From NCBI RefSeq assembly GCF_001485495.1, contig NZ_BCNF01000008.1, positions 42,232 through 106,231 on the forward strand: a stretch of 64,000 nucleotides of DNA. Direction: 5' to 3'. The position numbers were made by a program, and so were the translations under genes. Numbering within the stretch: position 1 is the first letter of the stretch; each line of letters opens with the position of its first letter. This stretch comes from Gordonia desulfuricans NBRC 100010 (lineage in GTDB: Bacteria > Actinomycetota > Actinomycetes > Mycobacteriales > Mycobacteriaceae). Below the pieces are notes generated by a model that was given only the letters and a program-made list of their open reading frames with translations, searched no databases and was not told the origin of the DNA. Shown piece by piece: positions 25,506-34,368 of the stretch.

Positions 25506-28500
25506 CTACTCCCCCGGCCCCAGGTCGACAGGCGCCCAGGGGATCTGCTCAGCAGCATCGGGGACGACGACCGACGTCGGTTCGACGCCACGAGCCTGCA
25601 GGGCGATCCACAGACCTTCCAGCGCGGCCTCGGGGTCGAGCTCGAACTCCGACTCGCGAATCCGCCAGAACTCCCACCCGCAGCGTCGTAGCTCGCGCTC
25701 GCGTTCCATGTCCGAGCGCGCCTGGGCGCCCGTCGAGGTGAACTCGTCGCCCTCACACTCGACCGCCACACGGCCGTCGGCGCCGGTCACCACCAGGTCG
25801 ATGGTGCGGTTGTTGACCACCATCTTGGGGGTCACGTGATAGCCGCGGGCGGCCAGATGATCGAACACCTGCTGCTCGAACAGACTCGAGAACGGTTCCA
25901 CGCGAACGTCGGTCGGCACATCGGTCGGCATCGGCGGCAGCGCCGGGCCCGCATTGGCCACCATGTAGCCGAGCAGTGACCTCCGCAGGTCACCGGCACC
26001 GAGATCGTCGAGCCCGATCGAGTGGAACAGCCACATCTGGTCCATCGCCCGTGACGCGGCGACGTTGAACCGGCGCTGGGATTCGGCGCGGGTCAACGCG
26101 GCGATGGCGCTGGGATCGGACACCACCATGGACAGGAACATCACACGACGCTCGTCGCCCTGGAAGTCCGGCGGGCTACCCACCCGGATCCGCCGTGCAC
26201 GGCGCGTGGTCTCGTCGATCCGCTCGGCCAGGATCCGCTCGATCACGTCCACCTGTTTGTTGCCCTGCAACACCACGACACCGAAATCCCGGCCGTCGTA
26301 CGCGGGGTCGGCGAGACAGGCGCACAGCGCATCCACGATGGCCTCGGCCTCGGCCTCGTTGGCGATCGATGCTCCCGATCCGGTCGCGGTACCGTCCACC
26401 GCCACCGTCCGGAGCGGGTCGAGTCGATCGGCACCGTACTGGCGCACCGGGATCAGCGGGGCGTCACCGTAGAACTGAGCGGAGGAGAAACCGATGATCT
26501 CCGGCATCGACCGGAAGTGCTCACGCAGCCGGATGAGGTGCCCGAATCGACTGCGCAGCAACGAGAACAGACTCGATCGCGGCGTCAGGCCGTCACGCAG
26601 GTAGTGCGGCAGGTCCGGCAGATGCGAGTCGAGGGTGGCGAATGCCTCGTCGAGGGTGGTGGCGGTCAATCCGTTGGGTGCACACTGCTTGTCGTCGCCG
26701 ACGACGATCACCCGGGGCGCCAGCCACAGCAGGAGGATGCCGGTGACGTCGGCCTGACTGGCCTCGTCGACGATCACCACGTCGAAGCTGTTCTGGTGGG
26801 CCGGAACGGTTTCCACGACCTGCGACAGCGGCATCACCCACGCCGCGACGGCGTCCTGCGCCTGCGCCATCGCCTCGCGGGCCGCGGCGCGGAATCGGGG
26901 CGCATGTTTGCCCGAGCCCTTGCCCAGGCTGATCATGTGGTCGCGGTAGGCCTGCAGGGCCTGCACCTGGCCGACGGTCACCCGCGACAGGCAGGCCCGC
27001 CAGGCCCGCGCCGCGGCGAGCTGGGTGGTGAGCTGCGCGATGTCGGCCTCGGCCTCGTCGAGTGCCGCCTGGAGCACCACCTCGCCGCGCGGGTCGCTGC
27101 GTTCGGCGATCCAGGCGCGTGCGCGGCGCCATGCCCACGCACCGCTCACCGATCGCATCCGGGTGTCCCATGCGGGATCGCCGGCGGTGTCGGCGAGCAA
27201 GGCCATCAGCGCTGGAGCCTTGGCGTGCAACCGGAGTCGGAGCAGGTCGAGTGTGGTCTGGTCGTGCCATTGGGCATGCGCGGTGACGGCCGCACGACGG
27301 GCGGCACGGATCGCGACGGCGTCGCCCTCCGACAGCGCCGCGAGCAGGTCGTCACCCTCGGGTGAGGGACCCTTCTCGAATTCGGCGGCCAGTGCGTGGA
27401 TGTGGTCGGCGAGCTCGGCCTCGGCGAGCAGGCCGTCGTTGGCAGCCGCGACGGCACCGGCCTCGTGGGCGACGGCGGCCACCTCGTCGACGCTGCGGGG
27501 CCGTGGACCGGCCGGACTGATCGCCTCGAGCTCGCGGACGAGCGCGTCGCGTTCGGTGAGCAGGGTGGAGATCCATCCCAGCTGGCCGTCGAGCTGCACC
27601 AGCCGGTTCAGCTGCGACGATCGCGATCCCGAGGTGTCGATCGGTACGTGCAGATCGGCGAGGACGCGATGGACCTGATGGATGGCGTCGACCACCGCCA
27701 GGTGATCGGCGACCAGCTGCAGGCCCGCGGCATCGGTGGGCGTCCGCCCGTCCACGGTGGCGGTGACGGCCGACTCCTCCACCGCGCGTTGCTGTTCGGA
27801 CCGGCGAAGACGGCCGCGCCACTTCCCGCCGGACCGAAGGTAGCCGGCCGCGGCGGCGAAGATCGCGCCGTCGCCGGGCTGGGCGCCGTCCACGCTCACC
27901 GCGTGCGCACCGAGTTCCCGGTCACGGCCGGCGGCGTCGGCGATCACCGGTGAGAGCGTGGCGACCCGCGACCACAGGTGTGCGGCCTGACCGGCGAGCA
28001 ACCGGTCTGCCATGTCCACCATCGTCGGCGGATACGTCTGGACCTCCCCCGCGGCGATCGCCAGGTGATCGCAGATCTCCTTGAGCCGCACCAGCCGGGC
28101 GCTGTCGACACCGGCGAGGATCGACAGCAGCGACCCGCCGGGACTCACCGGTTCGGCCGGGCGACGCGCGATGCGCGCGCAGATCTGATCGGTGGTGGCC
28201 GCGTCGGGCAGCAGCGCGTCGAGGTCGACGAATCGCTGTGCCAGCCGGTCGGGCTGGCCCTCGGTGCGCCGCAGCAGATCCAGCAGCCGAACGAACTCGG
28301 CGGTGTCCAGCGGCGGCACCGCGCCGTCGATCGGCCCGGGGAGCCAGTCGTACTCACCGGCGTCGGCGGTGGTCTGGCGGACGATCTCGGCTGCGGTACC
28401 CCGGTAGTCACCGGCCACCCAGTCGTGGACCTCGGTCTCGTCGCGACGCAGCTCCCACAGGCCGCGCAGGGCACGCTCGCGCCGCTGGACCGCCTGTTCC

Positions 28501-29663
28501 CGGCGGTCGGCGAGGTCGGCGATCTCGGCGGTGGCCACGCTCTCGGTGTACGTCGCCTTGCGCTCGGCGATCGCCTCCACCCCGGAGACCAGGGCGGAGA
28601 ACCGGTCGCGGGACACATCGGCGGTGGACACGGTGAGCGCCTGGAGCTCCGGCGGCAGCATGTCGCGGACGACGTCGAGGGCGTGCGCCTTCTCGCTGGT
28701 GACCAGGACGCGCTGGCCCTTGGCGAGCAGTGCGGCGACGATGTTGGCGATGGTCTGGGTCTTGCCGGTGCCGGGCGGGCCCTCCACCACCACACCGCTG
28801 TCGACGCCGAGCCGCGCGAAGACGTCGCGCTGTTCGACATTGGCGGGCAGCGGATACAGGGCGTCGGCGACGAGTTCGTCGGCGGGCATCGCGCCGGCGT
28901 CGGCCAGCGCGGTGATGCGGTCGTCGGATTCGACCGGGGCGATCAGCTGGGCGAGTCCGATCGGCACGTCGTCGGAGTCGCGGAGCGCCGCGAGCATCGC
29001 GTCGTAGAAGTCGAGTACGGCCGAGGCGGTTCGTTCGCGGACGACGAGCGCGGTGGATGGCGAGGTGGTCAGATCGACCACAGCGGTGTCGACCTCGACT
29101 CGCTCGGCCCACTCGTCGACCAGTTCGGCTGCCTTGGCGTGTGCGGCGTTGGGCAGGGCGTCGATCTTGGCACGCAACCGGACCACCGGTTCGAGGTCGA
29201 TGCCGTCGATCGCGGCGAGGAGGTGGGAGTCCTGCAGCACCGGGACCGACCCGGTGCCGAGTGTGATCCGGATGGCACCGGTCTCGTCGTCGCGCTCGCC
29301 GACGACCTCCTGGGTGAGCAGATGATCGCGGACGAGCGGAGCGGCCTCGGAGCCGGCGCCGGCCACCGTGACCAGCCCGGCGGCGAGCACGAGTTGTCGG
29401 GATTCGGGACGGGCGTGCAGTTCGTCGATCAGCGCCGACAACTCTGCGTGACCGTCGGCGTCGGCGTCTGCGGTGATCAGCACCTGCCCGCCGACCGCGC
29501 CGGTCCGGATGGGTATCCGGGTGCCCGACCCCACCGGGACGTACGCGGGGTGCTCGTCGAGGTCGCGGACGGTGACCGACCGTAATCGCACCAGGTCACG
29601 GAGATAGCCGAGGAGACGGAAGACCTGATCGCGACGCTCGTCGCGAATCTCCCCCTCGTCCAT
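25506..29663 (-). CDS. large SF1 (UPF1-like) helicase fused to a DUF559/Vsr-type nuclease domain
   Basis: 1385 residues. Walker A GPPGTGKTQT sits near residue 293 and is followed by about 600 residues of helical insert. Walker B VVIVDEASQ (about 964), VVGDDKQCAP, LREHFRSMPEII, a GDERRVMFLSMV segment and motif VI (RFNVAASRAMDQ) come next. The last 100 residues resemble very-short-patch/DUF559 endonucleases: VAVECEGDEF, then ERERELRRCGWEFWRIRESEF. The ATG at 29663 has AGGAGGG about 8 nt upstream. Such helicase-nuclease fusions occur among phage-defence and RNA/DNA surveillance proteins; the substrate here is unknown. It has no counterpart in the M. tuberculosis blocks around it. Confidence 0.85.
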   Translation of the reverse strand: MDEGEIRDERRDQVFRLLGYLRDLVRLRSVTVRDLDEHPAYVPVGSGTRIPIRTGAVGGQVLITADADADGHAELSALIDELHARPESRQLVLAAGLVTVAGAGSEAAPLVRDHLLTQEVVGERDDETGAIRITLGTGSVPVLQDSHLLAAIDGIDLEPVVRLRAKIDALPNAAHAKAAELVDEWAERVEVDTAVVDLTTSPSTALVVRERTASAVLDFYDAMLAALRDSDDVPIGLAQLIAPVESDDRITALADAGAMPADELVADALYPLPANVEQRDVFARLGVDSGVVVEGPPGTGKTQTIANIVAALLAKGQRVLVTSEKAHALDVVRDMLPPELQALTVSTADVSRDRFSALVSGVEAIAERKATYTESVATAEIADLADRREQAVQRRERALRGLWELRRDETEVHDWVAGDYRGTAAEIVRQTTADAGEYDWLPGPIDGAVPPLDTAEFVRLLDLLRRTEGQPDRLAQRFVDLDALLPDAATTDQICARIARRPAEPVSPGGSLLSILAGVDSARLVRLKEICDHLAIAAGEVQTYPPTMVDMADRLLAGQAAHLWSRVATLSPVIADAAGRDRELGAHAVSVDGAQPGDGAIFAAAAGYLRSGGKWRGRLRRSEQQRAVEESAVTATVDGRTPTDAAGLQLVADHLAVVDAIHQVHRVLADLHVPIDTSGSRSSQLNRLVQLDGQLGWISTLLTERDALVRELEAISPAGPRPRSVDEVAAVAHEAGAVAAANDGLLAEAELADHIHALAAEFEKGPSPEGDDLLAALSEGDAVAIRAARRAAVTAHAQWHDQTTLDLLRLRLHAKAPALMALLADTAGDPAWDTRMRSVSGAWAWRRARAWIAERSDPRGEVVLQAALDEAEADIAQLTTQLAAARAWRACLSRVTVGQVQALQAYRDHMISLGKGSGKHAPRFRAAAREAMAQAQDAVAAWVMPLSQVVETVPAHQNSFDVVIVDEASQADVTGILLLWLAPRVIVVGDDKQCAPNGLTATTLDEAFATLDSHLPDLPHYLRDGLTPRSSLFSLLRSRFGHLIRLREHFRSMPEIIGFSSAQFYGDAPLIPVRQYGADRLDPLRTVAVDGTATGSGASIANEAEAEAIVDALCACLADPAYDGRDFGVVVLQGNKQVDVIERILAERIDETTRRARRIRVGSPPDFQGDERRVMFLSMVVSDPSAIAALTRAESQRRFNVAASRAMDQMWLFHSIGLDDLGAGDLRRSLLGYMVANAGPALPPMPTDVPTDVRVEPFSSLFEQQVFDHLAARGYHVTPKMVVNNRTIDLVVTGADGRVAVECEGDEFTSTGAQARSDMERERELRRCGWEFWRIRESEFELDPEAALEGLWIALQARGVEPTSVVVPDAAEQIPWAPVDLGPGE

Positions 29664-29698
29664 GGGGCCGCCCTCCTGTGTCCGACCAGCGGTGATGG

Positions 29699-29717
29699 GC
29701 TCGACCTATGGTCGAGC
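29699..29717. promoter_or_regulatory. 19-bp dyad upstream of the helicase gene
   Basis: GCTCGACC-TAT-GGTCGAGC has perfect 8-bp arms. It is 36 bp before the helicase start and 60 bp after the end of the rhodanese gene, both on the minus strand, so it could be an operator or the terminator of the upstream gene. Confidence 0.4.
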
Positions 29718-29776
29718 TTGATGTCTCACGCTACCAAGTCGGGATGGCGAGGGCCGAATACGCCTCGGTCGGGCGG

Positions 29777-30097
29777 TCAGCGGGTACGGCTGCGGAGGGC
29801 GCGGAAACCGCCGTCCACGTAATGCACGTTGGTGTAACCCAGTTCGGCGATCTGTTCGGCGATCCGCGGCGCCTCCGACGACACGGACACCACGTTGATC
29901 TCGGTGTCGAGGTCGTCGATCACCGGGAAGGTACCCGAGGGGGTCGGCGCGAATCGTGCGGAGATGTCGGCGGGGTCGACGACGACCGCACCGGGCAAGC
30001 TGCCCTGGTGGCGGACCACCTGCGGTCGGGCGTCGACGACGACGGCGCTGGTGTGGGCGAGGGCTTCGGTTGCCGAGATGGGATCCACCACTGACAC
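29777..30097 (-). CDS. rhodanese-fold protein lacking the catalytic cysteine
   Basis: 106 residues from the GTG at 30097, with AGGAG 8 nt upstream. A single rhodanese domain is recognisable: VVDARPQVVRHQGSLPGAV, then GYTNVHYVDGGFRAL. In the active-site loop the expected Cys is replaced by Ser (VVSVSSEAPR), and there is no cysteine in the domain, so sulfur transfer by the usual route is not possible. Such proteins may bind or regulate instead. It precedes the helicase gene on the same strand, 113 bp apart, and has its own promoter. A longer frame to 30190 is open but has no ribosome site. Confidence 0.8.
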   Translation of the reverse strand: MSVVDPISATEALAHTSAVVVDARPQVVRHQGSLPGAVVVDPADISARFAPTPSGTFPVIDDLDTEINVVSVSSEAPRIAEQIAELGYTNVHYVDGGFRALRSRTR

Positions 30098-30190
30098 TGG
30101 TGACGCTCCTGAAGTTGCTGGTCGATCGTTCGCAGGTCGGGACCGACTGTCGGCGGGTCCCGTTGGGTATGTCGTTGACACCCTCCACAA

Positions 30191-30219
30191 AGGTTACGGA
30201 AGAATCTCGAAACGCCCAA
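30191..30219 (-). promoter_or_regulatory. housekeeping-type promoter of the rhodanese gene
   Basis: On the minus strand TTGGGC (30219-30214) and TAACCT (30196-30191) are separated by exactly 17 nt. Transcription would start near 30184, about 87 nt before the start codon. Confidence 0.5.
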
Positions 30220-30303
30220 CAGTGATTCTCAGAGTGAGACAAACCGGTGTCACCAGCGACAACGCCCGGTATCGGCCGATGTTCGCCCCCGCCCCGAGAA
30301 ACA

Positions 30304-30338
30304 CGACGGCCGACGTGCGCGGAGCACGTCGGCCGTCG
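30304..30338 (-). terminator. terminator after deaD
   Basis: Perfect 15-bp stem (30304-30318 with 30324-30338) and 5-nt loop, about 55 nt past the deaD stop. It is followed on the minus strand by a short T-rich run. Confidence 0.75.
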
Positions 30339-30392
30339 AGTGGAACCGATCGATCAGCAGGCCGGCGGAGGACCGGGCCTGCGGGGTAGGTG

Positions 30393-32165
30393 TCAGCCGC
30401 GTCCGCGACCGGCGACCCGGCGGGTCCCCCGCTTGCCCCAGTCGCCGCCACCACGCTGATGGCCACCGTCGCGACCACCGGATCGCTTGGCACCACCGCG
30501 AGTGCGCGGCGCCCCCATGTCGCGACGCAGGTCGATCGGGTTCTTGCCGATCTTGGTGTCGCGTAGCAGGTCGAGGGTGTTGCGGTCGAGATTCTCCGGC
30601 AGTTCCACCAGCGAGAAGTCGTCGCGGATGCTGATGTTGCCGAAATCACCGCGGGTCAGGCCGCCCTCGTTGGCGATCGCACCGACGATGGCACCCGGCG
30701 ACACCTTGTGTTTGCGGCCGACGGCGATCCGGTACGTGGCGAAGCTGCCGCCGGACTTGCGCGGCCCGCGGTCACGATCACGATCACGATCGCGGTCGCG
30801 GCGTTCGGCACGGTGCCCCTCGGGCGGATCCGGTGCCATCAGGAAGCCGCCGTCGCGGGTCTCCAGGGCCAGGGCGGCGGCGATGTCGGCCATCGCCACG
30901 TCCTTGTCCTGGGCGTAGTCCTCGACCAGCTTGCGGAAGGTGTCGAGATGCTCGGAGGCGAGGTTCTCGGTGATCGAGTCGGCGAACCGTGCCACGCGCT
31001 GGGCGTTGACGTCCTCGGCCGACGGCAGCCCGATCTCGGCGAGCGGCTGGCGGGTGGCCCGCTCGATCGCACGCAGCAGGTGACGCTCACGCGGGGACAC
31101 GAACAGCAGCGCATTGCCCGACCGTCCGGCACGGCCGGTACGGCCGATCCGGTGGACGTAGGACTCGGTGTCGTGCGGGATGTCGTAGTTGACCACGTGT
31201 GAGATCCGGTCGACGTCGAGGCCGCGTGCGGCGACGTCGGTGGCGACCAGGATGTCGATGGTGCCGTCCTTGAGCTGGTTGATCGTCCGCTCACGCTGGG
31301 CCTGCGCCATGTCGCCGTTGATCGCGACCGCGGAGAAACCGCGGGCGCGCAGCCGTTCGGCGAGCTCCTCGGTGGCCTGCTTGGTGCGGACGAACACGAT
31401 CATCGCGTCGAACGTCTCGACCTCGAGGAACCGGGTCAGCGCGTCGAGTTTGCGCTGGTGGGACACCTGCAGGTAGCGCTGGGAGATGTTCTGCGCGGTC
31501 GCGGTCTTGGCCTTGACCGTGATCTCCTCGGCGTCGTGCAGATAGCGCTGCGCGAGCCGGCGGATCGCCGACGGCATGGTGGCCGAGAACAGGGCGACCT
31601 GCTTGCTCTCCGGGGTGTCGGAGAGGATGCGTTCGACGTCCTCGGCGAAGCCCATGGTGAGCATCTCGTCGGCCTCGTCGAGCACGAGGTACTCCAGCTG
31701 CGAGATGTCGAGGGTGCCCTTGTCGAGGTGATCGATCACACGGCCGGGCGTTCCGACGATGACCTGCGCACCGCGGCGCAGTCCGGCGAGCTGCACGCCG
31801 TAGCTCTGGCCACCGTAGATCGGCAGGATCCGCACGTCGGGCATGTGTGCGGAGTACTTCTCGAAGGCCTCCGACACCTGTAGGGCGAGCTCGCGGGTGG
31901 GTGCGAGCACCAGGGCCTGCGGGCGTCGCACCGAGGGGTCGATCCGAGACAGGATCGGGATCGCGAAGGCAGCGGTCTTGCCGGTGCCTGTCTGGGCGAG
32001 ACCGACGACGTCACGGCCGGCCATCAGGGGCGGAATCGTGGCCGCCTGGATCGGTGACGGCTTCTCGTATCCGACTTCGGTGATCGCACTGCGCACCTTG
32101 GGTGCGATGTCGAGATCGTCGAAGGTGATCGCCGACGGATCACCCGCGTCTGTGGGTCCGGTCAT
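30393..32165 (-). CDS. deaD: DEAD-box RNA helicase DeaD/CsdA
   Basis: 590 residues. An ATP-dependent RNA helicase for ribosome assembly and structured or cold-stressed RNA. Motifs in order: FxDL with Q-motif (KPSPIQAATIPP), AQTGTGKT, PTRELALQ, DEAD, SAT, and HRIGRTGRAGR. A DbpA-type RNA-binding domain follows (YRIAVGRKHKVSPGAIVGAI), after an Arg/Asp dipeptide run. The tail is Gly/Arg-rich with RGG. The ATG at 32165 has GGAGA 8-9 nt upstream. The frame extends 20 codons further but without a ribosome site. Confidence 0.95.
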   Translation of the reverse strand: MTGPTDAGDPSAITFDDLDIAPKVRSAITEVGYEKPSPIQAATIPPLMAGRDVVGLAQTGTGKTAAFAIPILSRIDPSVRRPQALVLAPTRELALQVSEAFEKYSAHMPDVRILPIYGGQSYGVQLAGLRRGAQVIVGTPGRVIDHLDKGTLDISQLEYLVLDEADEMLTMGFAEDVERILSDTPESKQVALFSATMPSAIRRLAQRYLHDAEEITVKAKTATAQNISQRYLQVSHQRKLDALTRFLEVETFDAMIVFVRTKQATEELAERLRARGFSAVAINGDMAQAQRERTINQLKDGTIDILVATDVAARGLDVDRISHVVNYDIPHDTESYVHRIGRTGRAGRSGNALLFVSPRERHLLRAIERATRQPLAEIGLPSAEDVNAQRVARFADSITENLASEHLDTFRKLVEDYAQDKDVAMADIAAALALETRDGGFLMAPDPPEGHRAERRDRDRDRDRDRGPRKSGGSFATYRIAVGRKHKVSPGAIVGAIANEGGLTRGDFGNISIRDDFSLVELPENLDRNTLDLLRDTKIGKNPIDLRRDMGAPRTRGGAKRSGGRDGGHQRGGGDWGKRGTRRVAGRGRG

Positions 32166-32314
32166 GCGTTGTGTCTCCCATTCATCGAGGACAACTGTAA
32201 TGCTCGGACCGCGTGAAAGCCGCATCCGAGCTCCGGCCGGTCACGGCGAGCCCTCGATGTGGCACAACCCGCACCCCCGCCGATCGCCTCCGGAATCACG
32301 CCTTCCCCATGGTG

Positions 32315-32334
32315 TGATCAAAACCACTTGATTA
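32315..32334. promoter_or_regulatory. near-perfect dyad upstream of the acyl-CoA ligase gene
   Basis: TGATCAA (32315-32321) and TTGATTA (32328-32334) are inverted with one mismatch, in an AT-rich patch 88 bp before the TTG start. A TACTCT hexamer follows at 32338. It could be an operator for a fatty-acid-responsive regulator; this is inference. Confidence 0.3.
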
Positions 32335-32422
32335 CTGCTACTCTCGGTCGCAGCAAAAACCCGGGGCGTCGCAGCACGGCGGCGTCCGCCCGATTTGCCC
32401 GCTTTTCGGATCAGGAGCGACA

Positions 32423-34219
32423 TTGCAGCAATACACCACCCCGTCCGACCTGAACATCGACGACAAGGCCACGACGGTCGACGCGATCCTGCGATACCGG
32501 GCCGAGCGGCCGACCATGCCGCTGTTCAAGAAACGCTCCAACGGCGTATGGGTCACCGTCACCGCCAAGCATTTCGCCGATGAGGTCGACGCCGTGGCCA
32601 AGGGCCTGATCGCCGCCGGCGTCCAGGCCGGTGACCGCGTCGGCCTGCTCTCCTCCACGCGCTACGAGTGGACCGTGCTGGACTACGCGATCTGGCGGGC
32701 CGGCGCGGTCACGGTCGCGATCTACGAGACCTCGGCCCCCGACCAGGTCGGCTACATCGTGGAGAACTCCGGGGCCACGCTGCTGTTCGTGGAGAACGAC
32801 ACCCACCACGCCCACCACCGCGAGGTGCTCGACGCGGCGCCGGCGCTGCGCGAGACCCTGGTGATCGAGGGCGGCCCGGGCGAGGGCGCGATCAACGAGC
32901 TGACCAAGCGGGGTGCCGATCTCGGCGACGACCAGCTCGACGCCCGCCACGCCGACCAGCTGGCCACCGACGCCGCCACCCTGATCTACACCTCGGGCAC
33001 CACCGGACGCCCGAAGGGCGTGGTCCTGACCCACGCGAACTTCCTCGCCGAATGTGCCGCCACCCGCGACGCGGTGGGCGCAGGCCTCGAGGAGGGCAAG
33101 TCGACGCTGCTGTTCCTGCCGCTGGCGCATGTCTTCGCGCGCGTCGTGGCGGTCGGCTGTGTCGAGAACGGCGTGATCCTCGGACACACCAACGACATCC
33201 CGAACCTGATCAACGACCTCGCCGTGTTCCAGCCGAACTACGTGCTGTCGGTGCCGCGCGTGTTCGAGAAGGTGTTCAACTCGGCCAAGCAGAAGGCCTA
33301 CGACGGCGGCAAGGGTTCGATCTTCGACAAGGCCACCGAGACCGCGATCGCCTACAGCACCGCGCTCGAGAACGGCGGCCCGGGACTGGGACTGAAGCTC
33401 AAGCACATGCTGTTCGACGCGCTGGTCTACAAGAAGCTGCGCGCGGCGCTCGGCGGCAACTGCGAGGGTGCGATCTCCGGCGGCGCCCCGCTCGGCGCCC
33501 GCCTGGGTCACTTCTTCCGCGGTGTCGGCATCCCGGTCTACGAGGGCTACGGGCTGTCGGAGACCACCGCCGCGGTGACCGCGAACTACGAGGGCTGCCA
33601 GAAGGTCGGCTCGGTGGGCCGCCCGGTGCCCGGGGTGTCGGCGGCGATCGCCGAGGACGGCGAGGTGCTGCTCAAGGGGCCGGTGGTCTTCAACGGTTAC
33701 TGGCACAACCCGGAGGCCTCGGCCGATGCGATCCGCGACGGCTGGTTCCACACCGGCGACATCGGTCGCCTCGACGACGGCTTCCTGTTCATCACCGGCC
33801 GCAAGAAGGAGATCATCGTCACCGCCGGCGGCAAGAACGTGTCCCCGGCGCCGCTGGAGGATGCGATCCGCGCGCATCCGATGATCAGCCAGTGCATGGT
33901 GGTCGGCGACAACAAGCCGTTCATCGGCGCGCTGATCACCATCGACCCGGAAGCCGTCCCCGGCTGGCTGGAGCGTCACGACCTGCCCGCCACCACCCCG
34001 ATCGCCGACCTCGTCGACAACGCCGCCCTGCGGAGCGAGATCAGCGACGCGGTGGACGAGGCCAACGGCAAGGTGTCCAAGGCCGAGGCGATCAAGAAGT
34101 TCACGGTCCTGGCCACCGACTTCACCATCGAGTCCGGTGAGCTGACCCCGACGCTGAAGCTCAAGCGCAACGTCGTCAACGACGCCTACAAGCAGGCCAT
34201 CGCCGACCTCTACACCTGA
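32423..34219 (+). CDS. long-chain fatty-acid-CoA ligase, FadD15-like
   Basis: 598 residues (FadD15 has 600). An AMP-forming enzyme that activates fatty acids to acyl-CoA. The P-loop is LIYTSGTTGRPKGVVLTH near 190, the Tyr/Glu motif GYGLSETTAAV near 375, and the C-terminal hinge and lysine region is GRKKEIIVTAGGKNVSP. Start choice: a TTG at 32423 has AGGAG 6 nt upstream, and the protein reads QQYTTPSDL from there; no ATG or GTG lies in a suitable place. A single-gene unit, closed by a strong terminator. Confidence 0.9.
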   Translation: MQQYTTPSDLNIDDKATTVDAILRYRAERPTMPLFKKRSNGVWVTVTAKHFADEVDAVAKGLIAAGVQAGDRVGLLSSTRYEWTVLDYAIWRAGAVTVAIYETSAPDQVGYIVENSGATLLFVENDTHHAHHREVLDAAPALRETLVIEGGPGEGAINELTKRGADLGDDQLDARHADQLATDAATLIYTSGTTGRPKGVVLTHANFLAECAATRDAVGAGLEEGKSTLLFLPLAHVFARVVAVGCVENGVILGHTNDIPNLINDLAVFQPNYVLSVPRVFEKVFNSAKQKAYDGGKGSIFDKATETAIAYSTALENGGPGLGLKLKHMLFDALVYKKLRAALGGNCEGAISGGAPLGARLGHFFRGVGIPVYEGYGLSETTAAVTANYEGCQKVGSVGRPVPGVSAAIAEDGEVLLKGPVVFNGYWHNPEASADAIRDGWFHTGDIGRLDDGFLFITGRKKEIIVTAGGKNVSPAPLEDAIRAHPMISQCMVVGDNKPFIGALITIDPEAVPGWLERHDLPATTPIADLVDNAALRSEISDAVDEANGKVSKAEAIKKFTVLATDFTIESGELTPTLKLKRNVVNDAYKQAIADLYT

Positions 34220-34254
34220 TCGGACCGGTACCTCGGTACCCACCCGACCGCCTC

Positions 34255-34298
34255 GAGAAGCACCCGTCACCGACCACGGCCTGTGACGGGTGTTTCTT
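34255..34298 (+). terminator. intrinsic terminator after the acyl-CoA ligase gene
   Basis: CACCCGTCAC (34261-34270) pairs with GTGACGGGTG (34283-34292), and the stem extends outward through GAAG/TTTC to about 16 bp. The T-rich 3' arm runs into TTCTTATG, so this resembles a classical intrinsic terminator. Confidence 0.85.
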
Positions 34299-34354
34299 AT
34301 GTGACGATTGGGACTCGGCAGTGAGTCGGTGTGCCCGATGCAGGGGCGAGGTCC

Positions 34355-34360
34355 TAGGCT
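34355..34360 (+). promoter_or_regulatory. -10 element of the OpgC-like gene
   Basis: TAGGCT is 8 nt before the ATG at 34369, with no ribosome site. Confidence 0.3.
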
Positions 34361-34368
34361 CGGTGTCG

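Noticed and set aside
32411..34270. A 619-codon open frame antisense to the acyl-CoA ligase
   Set aside because: Same cause: Val/Gly/Asp/Arg-rich shadow with no motif, while the plus-strand ligase is full length.
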